Source: Lumbricus rubellus
Taxonomy: Eukaryota > Annelida > Clitellata > Crassiclitellata > Lumbricidae
Assembly: GCA_945859605.1 (NCBI GenBank)
Contig: OX243818.1
Location: 36,207,773 to 36,271,772, forward strand
Direction: 5' to 3'
Length of the DNA stretch: 64,000 nt
Shown: positions 43,370 to 54,109 of the stretch, one piece after another
How positions within the stretch are numbered: the first letter of the stretch is position 1
Layout: each line of letters starts with the position of its first letter
Position numbers and translations under genes: made by a program
The notes under the pieces: generated by a model
What the model was told of the DNA's origin: nothing
Databases searched by the model: none
The model's input: the letters and a program-made list of their open reading frames with translations, nothing else

Positions 43370-44335
43370 CAGGCCCGGATCTACATTTTTGGGGGCCCTG
43401 TGCTGATCGAATGACGGGGCCCCTTACATTTTTAAAAAGCCAGGCAGACATACAATAACCCGAAACATAATTTGTTATAGCCTACTTTACAGTACATAAG
43501 AAGTATAAAGGACAATTGTCACGAGCAGCTGCTCACGACTCACGCACTGACATCATGGGCGGAGTTTGGTTTCCGTTCTTGAGAGGGGGGTACAAACTTG
43601 GGCTTAGGTTGGGGCGGAAACTTAGTCCAGAGCCGAATTTTTTTTATCCTCGGTGAAAAAAAAAGGTTGATGACCTTTTTTAGGTCGAAATCTCATAAAA
43701 CCATGCTATTTTCTCCGCCCAAACGTTGATGACCTTTTTAGTCATGAGGTCGAAATCTCATAAAACCATACTATTTTCTACGCCCAAAGGCCCAAAACAA
43801 TTGACCTTTTTTAGTCATGAGATTGAAATTTCGGTTCGTGAAAAAAAAACATTTTCCCCTGCATATATTTTCGAGTCTGGGCCTTTGGGGGGGGGCGTAA
43901 GCACGGGAAAGATAATATTTTTTGGTAAAAAATATGACTATGGACCTTCTTGGGGACTTAGCCCCTCCCCTTTAGCCCCTGATAGACTTCGCCCACCGCC
44001 CGTGGTTTGGCTTCCTTATATTGGTGATTATCCACGTAACCCTGGCTCTTCTTCTCTAGGCCTATATAATCGAAAGTCCCTCGCATTTCCTCCACAAAAG
44101 TTATCAGTTGCTCGTATAGTTTGAGAAGGATACATCAAAGTGACGTCATCATATACTATGACATTATTAGTCATAGCTATATAATGATTGCTAATTTGCT
44201 ACGCATAATGCATTGCAATTTGCACTGTTTCTTTCCTGAATCCTTACTTTATTTATTTTTTACAATTTGGGGGCCCCACCGAAACTTGGGGCCCTGTGCT
44301 GCAGCACAATCAGCACCGTGGTTAATCCGGGCCTG
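43370..44335. mobile_element. Non-autonomous hAT element (966 bp), exact 8-bp TSD
   Basis: Termini CAGGCCCGGATCTAC and GTTAATCCGGGCCTG; GGGTGGCC flanks both ends exactly (43362-43369, 44336-44343). Inside, a ~70-bp unit with GTTGATGACCTTTTTTAGTC and GGTCGAAATCTCATAAAACC recurs three times. Confidence 0.9.
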
Positions 44336-45014
44336 GGGTGGCCCCAGTAAAAGTGACACAACTTTTGTTCTGTTTGAAATATGTTGATGAAATCTGACCA
44401 TCATGTGCAGATATGACTTGTCTTTAAGCGTGTAAAATTTCATTTTGATATTCTTACTTCTGGCCAAGATATTGGCCAGAATAATTGAGTTGATTTTTTA
44501 TACTTTTTGTTGCGTAGCGCTTTTGAATCGTCAAAAAACGGTGGGTGGTCTCACTAAAAGTGATATAACTTTTGTTCTGTTTGAAACATTTTGATGAAAT
44601 CTGGCCATCATGTGTAAATATGAATTGTCTTTAAGCCTGTAAAATTTCATTTCCAAATTCGTACTTCTGGCCGTGATATGGGCAAAAAACCGGAGGGGAT
44701 TACTTTTTTGGGCCCACCCTGTAGTTATCTGGGGATATGGGTAAGCCTTAATCGATCGAATGGTCAGTTCATTTGGTGGTTAGCCTATTAGTTAGTTAGT
44801 AATTCATTAGTTAGGCCAATTTGGCGAGTAGCCTAGTTGTTCAAATTTCCATCGATTTTCTTAAATCAATAAAATTAAATTCAATATGAACGTTCTGAAC
44901 GGGAACTTTTCTTGAAATGTCTAGAAGACAATAATTATTTTCTAGCCTCTTGTCTTTCACGGTTCACCTAGACCTGACTGTCATAGGCCTATTCGTACAA
45001 TTATTCCACTGCAG

Positions 45015-45172
45015 GTGTTGGTCACGACCTCTGTGGCAACGAACACGAGATGCGACAGAGAATAGGAGGATGCAACGCCTACGCAGATGAACCTGGAGAT
45101 GCCGTCTATGTTGCAGAATCAGAAAATAAGGATGAAGATAATATTTATGTGAATTGTGCAGATGAAAAATAA
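45015..45172 (+). CDS. CUB-Ig receptor: last coding exon, cytoplasmic tail
   Basis: Acceptor TTATTCCACTGCAG ends at 45014; phase 1 in; stop TAA at 45170-45172. It encodes 51 residues after the join: a basic/acidic stretch, then NAYADEPGDAVYVAESENKD, then EDNIYVNCADEK. Three tyrosines stand in acidic contexts. YVN fits the YxN pattern bound by Grb2-type SH2 domains when phosphorylated. No kinase, TIR or death domain is present, so signalling would need adaptor recruitment. The function is inference; the reading frame is seen. Confidence 0.8.
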
Positions 45173-46360
45173 CTCTGCTGAACTTACACAATTTCTATTA
45201 ACCTACAATTTATTCAAGCATAACGTGTAGCCTAGGCTTCGGTATTGCAACTTGAATCAACATTGCGTCAACGTTTCTGTATCGAACTGTTTTATGAGCG
45301 ATTTTTACAGCTTAATATGCCACAGTAGGCTACAGTAACTACTGTAGGCCTACGGTTATAGTAGGCCCTACGGTCATTTATGACGAACTTTAAAGCCTAA
45401 ATTAAACAGCTCCACTGCAATTACGTTATCCAGAACGAGTGCTTAATCTAGTCCTTCTGCTTGGGGAGGGAATTGAGCTATCTGTGGGAAGGCCTAAAAA
45501 GCGCCAGTTTTGGACGCACGACAACCGCTCAACGGCTCACCCCAATGGTAACCAAAGTTTTCAGAGGGAAAATCTCATTCCTGGAGATTTCTTTCCCAGA
45601 GACATCTAGATCAAACACTGATCCACAACAGTTACTATCCATTCATTTTGTAGGCTATAATTGGACCTTGCAGGCCTATGACACCAAAAGAGCATGCAGG
45701 GCCTACGTTTAAGGGCCCTTCTGTTAACGAATCAAGGAAATATTTATGTAAAATGCTCTATAATTTTTTGTCTATATAATATGTGTGTGTCATATACGGT
45801 ATATTTCAACGGCGAATTAATTATGTAGGCCTACAGAACATTCACAAGAAACGTTAGGCTTATAGCCTACTACCTAAGGAGTTCTGCTGCTCTTATACTT
45901 TGCCGAGTGTCGTGGAGATAATATGGCGTGTAAAACGTTATAGCCTAACAGCGATCAAACGTTTCTTCCAGAATAATCACGGAAACATTATGCGTAGCCT
46001 ATGTAAGAGTTCATATTTAAATGTAGTCAGACTTGTGTCTATTGTTAACTGGTAAATATCATAGGTTAAGCGCAACGGTGTGCATGAAAAATTTGCATAA
46101 TTAAAATGAAAAACATTGAATGAGTCGTGGTTCAACTGAAAGTTCTTGAATCTGGGCAGATTATTTTGTGTCATGTTAACGTAAATTGCGACACCACTAT
46201 GTTAATCTCTCGTAATTTCCAACCAAATTTTGCTATCAATTGTTTGACCCTGTAGTGAGTGGATATGGACTCATTCTCGATAGGCCTACTGAAGCATATT
46301 TCTATACAACATCATAATTTATTATAGCCTAATGTAGGCCTCCTAGGGCCTAATGTTCCT
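45173..46360. other. 3' flank of the receptor gene
   Basis: AT-rich, many TAGGCCTA words. No canonical AATAAA was seen close to the stop. ORFs here show no domain. Confidence 0.4.
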
Positions 46361-46642
46361 TTTATACAATTCAATACAATTCACTTTATTGCAACCAGAA
46401 AACAAGAAAACAATAAAAGTACAAAACATGCATGCATTGGCTACAAAGGGGGGCCCAAAAGGGATGGACATCCCGCTGGGAAGGGTCACCCAAGTAAAAA
46501 AGTCCCAAGTAAAATTAATCAAGATAGCTTAAAAGAAAGAGACTAAAACAAATTAGGTGATGACAGATTGCAGAAAAGCTTATATTGTCAAGAGCATATA
46601 GAGAAACAAACTTAACTAAGTACTTAACTAAAATCTTAACTA

Positions 46643-48049
46643 GGGGAGGGTGCTCTAAGACGCCCAGGGTGGATAAGACGCCCATCCCCTTTAAAACTCG
46701 TGAATAGACACAAATTCATAATTTAGTTGCCTCATCGCATGTAGCGACATCTTGCGAACCTCCATTAGCGGCGGCGTTTCGGAATTCGAAATATTGTAGC
46801 TAAAAATCAATTTTCTAATTTTTGACCACTTTTTTGTAAGTATACATCTATGAATCAGCTTCAACTTCTCTTTAACCTTATGGACTAGCAATTCGCGCAT
46901 TTCAACGTTTATTCTGTGTTCATTTGTCGTTGTTTTAGTGGTTTTATATAGTTCGTAAATATTTACGTCGTTAATGAAAATGGCGTCAGTAGAGAATGAC
47001 TAGAAATTTACAAGAAGCCCATGGGCGTCTTGAATACATTGGAGGCATAGGGTTTACAAGATGCCCATGGGCGTCTTGAATACATTGGAGGCATAGGGTT
47101 CCTTAGAGCAAGATCATCTATTAGGCTAAATGACTTGAACAGATGTGTGAGTTTGGTAATGCATCTGCAGGTTAATTGTTGATGTTTAATTCTAATCACA
47201 ACGACGATTTTATGGTGCCGTGAAACAGCCCAGTCGCTACAATGAAAACCTAAAATGAAGCTACAGAATAAGGAGAAACTCACATGCAGAGAAGACAAAC
47301 CAAGAGGGAGAAAAGCAAAATGTGATGTCCTGGAACCAAAGCCTAACAAGACAAATGGAAGGAAGAAGAATAAGCAGAAACTCACATGCAGAGAAGACAA
47401 ACCAAGGAGGAGAAAAGAAAAATGTTATGTCCTGGAACCAGAGGCTCCAGAGCCAAACAAGACAAATGGAAGGAAGCGCGAGTTTGTCCACGAAAGAGAT
47501 GGAAAATGTCTGCTGTGTGGTGAACATTTTAGTGATAGTGCGGCGGGGGAGAGATGGATAGAATGCAAGAAGTGCAAGGGTTGGTGTCATGAAGAATGCA
47601 CAGATGGAGAGACATCCAAAGGATTCAAGTGTGACTTTTGTCGTTAGCTGACTTGTGAACACAAGTTTGAAGGTTTTGCCTCTTATCGTTTTGTAGTTTT
47701 AAGATGTTTTAGTTTTGGTTCCATTTCTTTAGCTCAAATACAGTTTGCTAAGTAAATTTTAGTCTAAAATGCATGGTTGCAATACTACTTCTTTTAGTAA
47801 AATCCCCTTGCTGCAAGATGCCCATCCTATGGGCGTCTTGGAGCATAGGGTTCCTAAGACGCCCAGTTTGGAGGGGTCGACCTTTTTTAATTTACACAAT
47901 TGATTTTATTGAATAAAGGTCTAAAATTGCTGATACTGTTTTATCAATGATCACTCTTCACATTGGTGTCAATTATGTACTTATTTTGGAATCCACGAGG
48001 AAGAAAAGTCCAATTTTCCTTAAAGTGGGCATCTTGGAGCACCCTCCCC
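46643..48049. mobile_element. Pogo-like DNA element with PHD-type finger gene (TA target)
   Basis: Termini GGGGAGGGTGCTCTAAGACG and GGGGAGGGTGCTCCAAGATG (inverted) are flanked by TA. AAGACGCCCA-type motifs are repeated near both ends and in a duplicated 52-bp block at 47008-47105. Pogo-like identity is inferred from the TA target and the finger protein; the DDE domain is missing. Confidence 0.75.
47255..47647 (+). CDS. PHD-type zinc finger protein fragment of the pogo-like element
   Basis: 130 codons. Residues 1-75 are basic and contain a duplicated block (KLTCREDKPRGRK / KLTCREDKPRRRK, each followed by PNKTNGRK). Residues 84-130 form a C4HC3 finger: CLLC, CKKC, HEEC and CDFC with normal spacing, ending at the stop. 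Similar fingers end several invertebrate pogo-type transposases, as far as I recall. It is likely the last exon of a transposase whose catalytic part is gone; whether it is expressed is unknown. Confidence 0.65.
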   Translation: MKLQNKEKLTCREDKPRGRKAKCDVLEPKPNKTNGRKKNKQKLTCREDKPRRRKEKCYVLEPEAPEPNKTNGRKREFVHERDGKCLLCGEHFSDSAAGERWIECKKCKGWCHEECTDGETSKGFKCDFCR

Positions 48050-48069
48050 TACACATGGTCATGTGCACT

Positions 48070-50058
48070 TCAAGTAGCATTAGTGGAGGAGAGTAGAAGA
48101 ACACGAAGTTTCTTTTTAAATACCTGCAGACTACTCGATTGACGAATGTCAATTGGTATTGTGTTCCATACTTTAGTGCCATAAGATTTAATAGTAAACC
48201 GCCTAGTATTAGATTGAGCTTTGACAGGGCGAAAAGCAGATGAATTCCTAGTGAAATGCGAATGGATGTCAGAGGCGTGAGGGAGGTAACCTTGGAATAC
48301 CGAAGGAAGGAGACCGTGTTCGAGTCGAAAAAAGAACTCGCTAATTTGGAGATCCTTTATCTGGTCAATTTTCAGGAGATGAAGTTCATTAAAGGAAGGG
48401 CCAGTGTGTTCCCGTTTACGAATACCCGCAATTATACGAACAGCCCTCTTCTGTAAGATTACAAGTTTATGAAGCCTGGATTCGTATGTCGATGCCCAAA
48501 CAAGGTTGCAATATGTGAGGTAGGGGTAGACAAGGGTATAATACAAATTCATTCTAATTGTCTTTGGCAAGATATAAGCAACGCGGGAAATAATACCAAT
48601 ATTTTTAGCAATTTTAGTTGCAATTTGATTAATATGAACTTTCCAGGTCAAATGTTGATCTATATGCACACCTAAGAATTTTGTAGATTCAACTTGATTG
48701 ATGGAAATATCATCAATAAGCAAACAGAGATTGTCATTTGGCTTTATTTTCCGGTGGGATTTAAATAAAATAAAGTTGGTTTTATCTAAATTAAGGGTGA
48801 GTTTATTTGCATGGAACCAAACAGCTATGCTAGATAGTTCAACGTTCACAGTTTGAAACAACGTCTGCCATGAACCATTGGAGTAAAAAACGTTGGTGTC
48901 ATCGGCAAATAGAATAAAAAACATTGTTGGAGAGACATTGGCCAAGTCATTAATATAAAGCAGGAAAAGGAGTGGTCCGAGGTTGGAGCCTTGAGGAACT
49001 CCATATTTGATCAACCCTAGCTCAGAAAGGACACCATTACAGAGAACTCTTTGTGTACGGCTCTCAAAATAGCTGGCAAACCATCTGAGCTGAGTCCCCC
49101 TAATTCCATAGTTGTCTAATTTTTTAAGCAAAATATTATGGTCTACCGTATCAAACGCTTTAGCTAGATCAAAGAAGATTCCCACTGAGTATTCATTATT
49201 TTCAATAGCCTTTGAAATCATGTCCTGCATATTTAATAAGGCCATATAGGGGGAATGACCAGGTTGAAATCCATGCTGAGATGGATAAATGATGTTAGAG
49301 TTTTTAACATAGCCATAGAGTCGATTATACATAAGTTTTTCATAGAACTTGGAGAAGTAAGGAAGAACGGAAATGGGTCTGTAATTGATTACATTGTCCT
49401 TATCGCCCTTTTTTAGTATTGGGACCACTTTAGCTATTTTTATGCCTTGTGGAACAATCCCACTACTAAATGAACAATTTATTATCTCCGCTAAAGGTCT
49501 GGCAACCAAGGAGAGATTGGGGGCCGCAATACAGGGGTCTATATCGTCAACACCTTTGCTATGCGTTAAACGTATATCACGGCCAATATCCATAATTTCC
49601 TCCGGGGATACCATTAGGAAACCCAAAGAGTTCTGCCGAGGGGCCTGTAAGTAACTATGGTAAGGGAGAGGTGAATCTGGTATTTTCTTTGCCAAAGAAT
49701 GGGCTATGTTGGTGAAGTAGTTATTGAAGCTATTGGCCATTTTTTCTGGATCTTTAACATTTTCTCCGTTAATTTTTAACGATTCAATTTGTGTCTCCTT
49801 ATTTTCCAATTGCATTATGGAGCGAATGAGTTTCCAAGTCCTCCTTAGGTCGTCTTTATATTTGCAGAATTCAGATGCATAGTAATTTTTTTCTGCTTTG
49901 ACTCTAATAGCCTTAAATTTATTCCTATATACAGTAAATTTATTTTTATTATAAGCATTTGGATTTTTTATATATTTTAAGTACAATGAAGCTTTCTTCT
50001 TACTAGACTTGAGGAGCCCAGCAGTCATCCACTGGAATAGTAGACTTTTGAAATGCAT
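48070..50058 (-). CDS. LINE reverse transcriptase, long open frame (662 codons)
   Basis: The domain order is normal: KIAKVVPILKKGD and NYRPISVLPYFSKFYEKLMY (RT1-2), HGFQPGHSP, FFDLAKAFDTVDHNILLKKL (first catalytic Asp), YGVPQGSNLGPLLFLLYIND, the FADD box with FILFADDTNVFYS, then TKFLGVHID and a C-terminal RRFTIKSYGTKVWNTIP. No endonuclease domain precedes it, so it is 5' truncated. The frame has no internal stop, which suggests recent insertion. It reverse-transcribes its own RNA at a nicked target; it is not a host gene. Confidence 0.95.
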   Translation of the reverse strand: MHFKSLLFQWMTAGLLKSSKKKASLYLKYIKNPNAYNKNKFTVYRNKFKAIRVKAEKNYYASEFCKYKDDLRRTWKLIRSIMQLENKETQIESLKINGENVKDPEKMANSFNNYFTNIAHSLAKKIPDSPLPYHSYLQAPRQNSLGFLMVSPEEIMDIGRDIRLTHSKGVDDIDPCIAAPNLSLVARPLAEIINCSFSSGIVPQGIKIAKVVPILKKGDKDNVINYRPISVLPYFSKFYEKLMYNRLYGYVKNSNIIYPSQHGFQPGHSPYMALLNMQDMISKAIENNEYSVGIFFDLAKAFDTVDHNILLKKLDNYGIRGTQLRWFASYFESRTQRVLCNGVLSELGLIKYGVPQGSNLGPLLFLLYINDLANVSPTMFFILFADDTNVFYSNGSWQTLFQTVNVELSSIAVWFHANKLTLNLDKTNFILFKSHRKIKPNDNLCLLIDDISINQVESTKFLGVHIDQHLTWKVHINQIATKIAKNIGIISRVAYILPKTIRMNLYYTLVYPYLTYCNLVWASTYESRLHKLVILQKRAVRIIAGIRKREHTGPSFNELHLLKIDQIKDLQISEFFFRLEHGLLPSVFQGYLPHASDIHSHFTRNSSAFRPVKAQSNTRRFTIKSYGTKVWNTIPIDIRQSSSLQVFKKKLRVLLLSSTNAT

Positions 50059-50085
50059 TGCGGAAATAAAATAAAAATTCCGTAA

Positions 50086-53000
50086 TGCCGGAGTAGGCTG
50101 TGGCGGAGTTCACAGTGCAGTGCTGCATAAAAACACCACAGGCCAAGACAGTCGAAATTTACCAGCAGTGCCTAAAAATTTATAATACGGCAGTAACGGC
50201 ACTTAACGAGTCTAAGACCTTTAAACAATGCGGGTAAAGGCATGTACGTTAATTACACAGCCGCTACAACAAATCTTCAAACTGACATTGAAAACTAGCT
50301 TAATATACTCAGCAATAAAAATTGTGTTAGATTTAAAAACTTAATTATTAAAACCAAAGAACTTATAACAACAAATATGATGTAATTATAAACATTAACG
50401 TCCTTATTCCAACAAAAACCTGTAAAGCCTTCTTAAAACTTAAATATTTATTAAGCCGCTTGCAAGCTAAGACCAGGACTTAAGTAAACAGTTAGCCTAA
50501 TGTAATAACTAATAAGCTCAAAGTCAACCATTAGAAATTAAGCTTCATTTTTCCACTTTCATTTAATGCCTCATGCATGTATGAGTTGTGGTATACATGC
50601 CCACTTAGTTTTCTTGAATAAACGAAAGGTGTATATATATATAAATTAATATATAACTGTATATGTATAAAATGTATAATTATATCAGTGTATCTGTTGA
50701 CAATTAAATTTAAGATAAAATAATTTTGACATTGTGGCCCCTCATGTCTTCCAACTAAAAAAAATGGCCCTTAGGTGAAAAAAGGTTGGGCACCACTGAT
50801 CTCGAGGAATAGAAGGATTAGTAAGAAAACGGTCACGTTATAACAAACTGAAACTGCCGAAAAATAAAGTAATTCCAAGTACAGTAACTGTGCTGAAGAG
50901 TGTGACACGACTTGTGGTCCATAGTATGTATGTACGAATGTCCCAGTTTCTACAGCATCTTTTCTGTATTTGAAATTTCAGTTGTTTTCCGTAGTATAAT
51001 TCAGCACTGGTCGGCAACTAAATTGTCAGCTGGAGAAAATCGATGGCTAGAACAATGCTCTAAAAATTCCTTCTCTATATAAAACAATTCGTCACATAAA
51101 CCACATCCAAAAGATTTTGACGAAGACGGCCGAGTTTCTTGAGAATATTTGAATTCATCAATATAGAGATGATCCACACTTCTGATTTTCTGCAAGGAAC
51201 CAGCAATTCCACTAGAATCCAGAAATTCATTCTTGGTGAGACGCCCACTTCGTTTTTCAGTGCTGCTAAATGTGATGAACTGATCAGATAGGTTAGCAAT
51301 CACTTCAGTTTTCATATCAGGATGATGTGGCTGTGTTCCTGTGTGGAGTCTAAAATGCTTTCCTGATGACCTGCTTTTGGTATGAAGTTTATCCTGCGTG
51401 TGTTGTCTCCCAGTTGCATGAACTATTCTGTGGTTTTGAAGATGTCCACTGTTTCTGAATCCTTTATTGCAAATCTCACATATGTATGGTTTTTCTCCAG
51501 TATGAGTTCTCATGTGTTGCATAAGTGAGCCGAAAACCGTAAATGGTTTCCAACATACCTTGCAATTGTATGCTTTTTCTCTAGTATGGTTTCCTACATG
51601 CGTTTTCAGATTACTACTTTGTGCAAATGTTTTCTGACATAACTCGCACCTGTATGATCTCTCTCCAGTATGAGTTCTCATGTGCTTTTTCAGAGAACCA
51701 CCTTGTGCAAATGTTTTCTGACATAGATGACACACGTGCGGTTTTTCACCAGTATGAGTTCTCATGTGCACTTTCAGAGTGTTACCTTGTGCAAATGCTT
51801 TCTGACATAACTGACACCTGTATGGCTTTTCACCAGTATGAGTTCTCATGTGCTCCTTCAGAGAGCCACAATGTGCAAATTTTTTCTGACATAACTCGCA
51901 ACGGTAAGGTTTCTCTCCAGAATGAGTTCGCATGTGCACTTTCAGAGTACTACCATCAGCAAATGTTTTCTGACATAACTGACACATGTAGGGTTTTTCA
52001 CCAGCATGAGTTCGTATGTGCACTTTCAGAGTGGTACCTCGTGCAAATGCTTTCTGACATAGTTCGCACCTGTATGGCTTCTCACCAGTATGAGTTCTCA
52101 TGTGCACTTTCAGATGACCACAACGTGCAAATGCTTCCTGACATAGTTCGCACCTGTATTGCTCTACTGCCATATTTGCCATTTATTTCATAGTTTCAAA
52201 ATTTACCCCATATGCATATATGTGTTCTTTCAAAGGTTGATCACTTTCAGCAAGAAGTTTCTGAAACAATTGACATTTGTGTTTCTCCAATCACCACCAA
52301 ATGTGGAGTTGAATGGCTTTCGAAAAGCACCAGCTTTGATAATTAATTCAAACAAATTTAAAGCAAGCTCGATGCTCCAGATAACAGAATGTTGATTGTT
52401 CTCTTCATGCACTTGCTAGAAAGAACAACGCAAAACCCAGAATTTAGTTAACCGGATTCAATAATTATATGTCATTTATTCATTTTGAGAGCATAATATA
52501 TATAGAGCTTCTTCAAAAAACCTTCTCATAGGTACTCGCAGTTCAAAATGGCAATAGAAGGCCACATAGAACTTTTTCATTGCTTCTCATTGCAGTAAAC
52601 AGAGACTATTTACTAGTTAGTAGGCCTAATAATGGCAAGATACCGTACATCATACGAAATTCTTTAACTAATTACATTTCTCTTGCCTAAAAACTTAAGG
52701 CTCTAGCTCTATCCCACACTCTTTGGCCTAGCACATGAAAATGAGAAGTATGTACACAACTTCGTGAGAAGTCACTTTAAATATTAATTTAATGTCGGTT
52801 TAAAGTCACAACACCTAAAATCTCTATGGTAGCTTCTAAAAGAACTTATGCACAGTAAAATTTGATCTAATTTAATATGGTCGCAAGCAAACATCTCAAA
52901 ATATAAACATAATTTATCTGATGGTCCAATAGGCACTGAATTCTGGCCAAAGACACTTTTCTATAGTCTTGTTACAACTCCACAATGCCTTCATAGGCCT

Positions 53001-53198
53001 ACTGCTATAATTCTTGTTCAAATGTTAGACTACAAGAGTGCTAGATGAATGCAAGTTATAAGTCGCTGGGCCAAAATTTGTGAATTCCACCCCAGTACCT
53101 GCTCATTCTGTAATGATATGTAATATTATATAGTGTCGCTGACAGCAGTGACTATTTAGCATTGATTCCAGTGTGAGAACCAGTCTCTGTCTTCCTTA
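50086..53198 (-). repeat. Tandem duplication unit A (zinc-finger gene 1 and flanks)
   Basis: Begins GCCGGAGTAGGCTGTGGCGG and ends CCAGTCTCTGTCTTCCTT; the whole block recurs at 53210-56868 with scattered substitutions. Both contain a decayed LINE-like tail (ATATATAGAGCTTCTTCAAA). Confidence 0.9.
51001..52182 (-). CDS. C2H2 zinc-finger protein 1 (393 aa, about 10 fingers)
   Basis: Starts MANMAVEQYRCELC: the first finger begins at residue 9, with no KRAB, SCAN or other N-terminal domain. Nine consecutive C2H2 fingers with TGEKPY-type linkers run to about residue 258. A Ser/Thr-rich spacer follows, and one last divergent finger (CGLCDELFYIEKEFLEHCSS then H) near residues 360-382. Helix positions -1/2/3/6 read RGHV, RTTV, DSTV, HGSE, QNTV, QGSK, QSNT, VGSQ and NGHN. 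It is probably a nuclear sequence-specific DNA-binding protein. Just upstream lies a relic finger (KCQLFQKLLAESDQPLKEH) that lost a cysteine. Its paralogue is at 54110. Confidence 0.9.
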   Translation of the reverse strand: MANMAVEQYRCELCQEAFARCGHLKVHMRTHTGEKPYRCELCQKAFARGTTLKVHIRTHAGEKPYMCQLCQKTFADGSTLKVHMRTHSGEKPYRCELCQKKFAHCGSLKEHMRTHTGEKPYRCQLCQKAFAQGNTLKVHMRTHTGEKPHVCHLCQKTFAQGGSLKKHMRTHTGERSYRCELCQKTFAQSSNLKTHVGNHTREKAYNCKVCWKPFTVFGSLMQHMRTHTGEKPYICEICNKGFRNSGHLQNHRIVHATGRQHTQDKLHTKSRSSGKHFRLHTGTQPHHPDMKTEVIANLSDQFITFSSTEKRSGRLTKNEFLDSSGIAGSLQKIRSVDHLYIDEFKYSQETRPSSSKSFGCGLCDELFYIEKEFLEHCSSHRFSPADNLVADQC

Positions 53199-53207
53199 AA
53201 TTAAATC
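52413..53207. other. Upstream flank of zinc-finger gene 1
   Basis: Duplicated with 56080-56868; no ORF supported. Possible promoter region of the gene, but no motif decides it. Confidence 0.4.
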
Positions 53208-54109
53208 AAAATTCCCTAATGCCAGGGTAGGCTGTGGCGGAGTTCACAGTGAAGTGCTGCATAAAAACACCACAGGTCAAGACAGTCGAAATTTATCAGC
53301 CGTGCATAAAATTTTAGAATACGGCAATTAATGAGTCTAAGACCTCTAAAACAATGCGGGCAAAGGCATGCACGTCACACAGCCGCTACAACAAATCTTC
53401 AATCTGACATTGAAAACTAGTTTAACATACTCAGCAATAAAAATTGCATTAGACTTAAAATTATTAAAACCAAAGAACTTTTAACAACAAATATAATGTA
53501 ATTATAAACATTAACATCCTTATTCCAACAAAAACCTGTAAAGCCTTCTTAACACTGAAATATTTATTAAGCCGCTTGCAAGCTAAGACCAGGACTTAAG
53601 TAAACAGTTAGCCTAATGTAATAACTAATAAGCTCAAAGTCAACCATTAGAAATTAAGCTTCATTTTTCCACTTTCATTTAATGCCTCATGCATGTAACG
53701 AGTTGTGGTATACATGCCCACTTAGTTTTCTTGAATAAACGAAAGTTGTATATATATATAAATTTATATCACTGTATATGTATAAAATGTATAATTATAT
53801 CAGTGTATCTGTTGACAATTAAATTTAAGATAAAATAATTTTGACCTTGTGGCCTTCATGTCTTCCAACTAAGAAAAAATGGCCAAACAGTCAAAAAAGG
53901 TTGGGCATCACTGATCTCGAGGAATAGAAGGATTAGTAAGAAAACGGTCACGTTATAACAAACTGAAACTGCCGAAAAATAAAGTAATTCCAAGTAATGT
54001 GCTGAGGAGTGTAACACGACTTGTGGTCCATAGTATGTATGTACGAATGTCCCAGTTTCTACAGCATCTTTTCTGTTTTTGAAATTTCAGTTGTTTTCCG
54101 TAGTATAAT

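Larger units (their letters stand above)
42572..44721. mobile_element. Tc1/mariner-type element with long arms (TA target)
   Basis: Ends CAGGGTGGGCCATC and GGGCCCACCCTG, flanked by TA. Each arm contains two tandem copies of a ~190-bp block (GTGAGGCCACCCACCG or its complement). A transposase C-terminal remnant lies at 43048-43200, and a hAT element split one arm. Confidence 0.8.
46361..50068 (-). mobile_element. LINE (Jockey/CR1-like group), 5' truncated, split by a DNA element
   Basis: The 3' end (minus strand) runs out at AATTGTATTGAATTGTATAA near 46361; the RT frame is at 48070-50058. Its 5' border near 50068 coincides with the edge of the zinc-finger duplication, so the LINE inserted there. 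The DNA element 46643-48049 sits in its 3' UTR with TA on both flanks. Confidence 0.75.

Noticed and set aside
51621..52193. 190-codon + ORF with repeated YEFSCALSE residues (and the 54652 + ORF)
   Set aside because: It is the antisense shadow of the zinc-finger array; its periodicity follows the 84-bp finger repeat.
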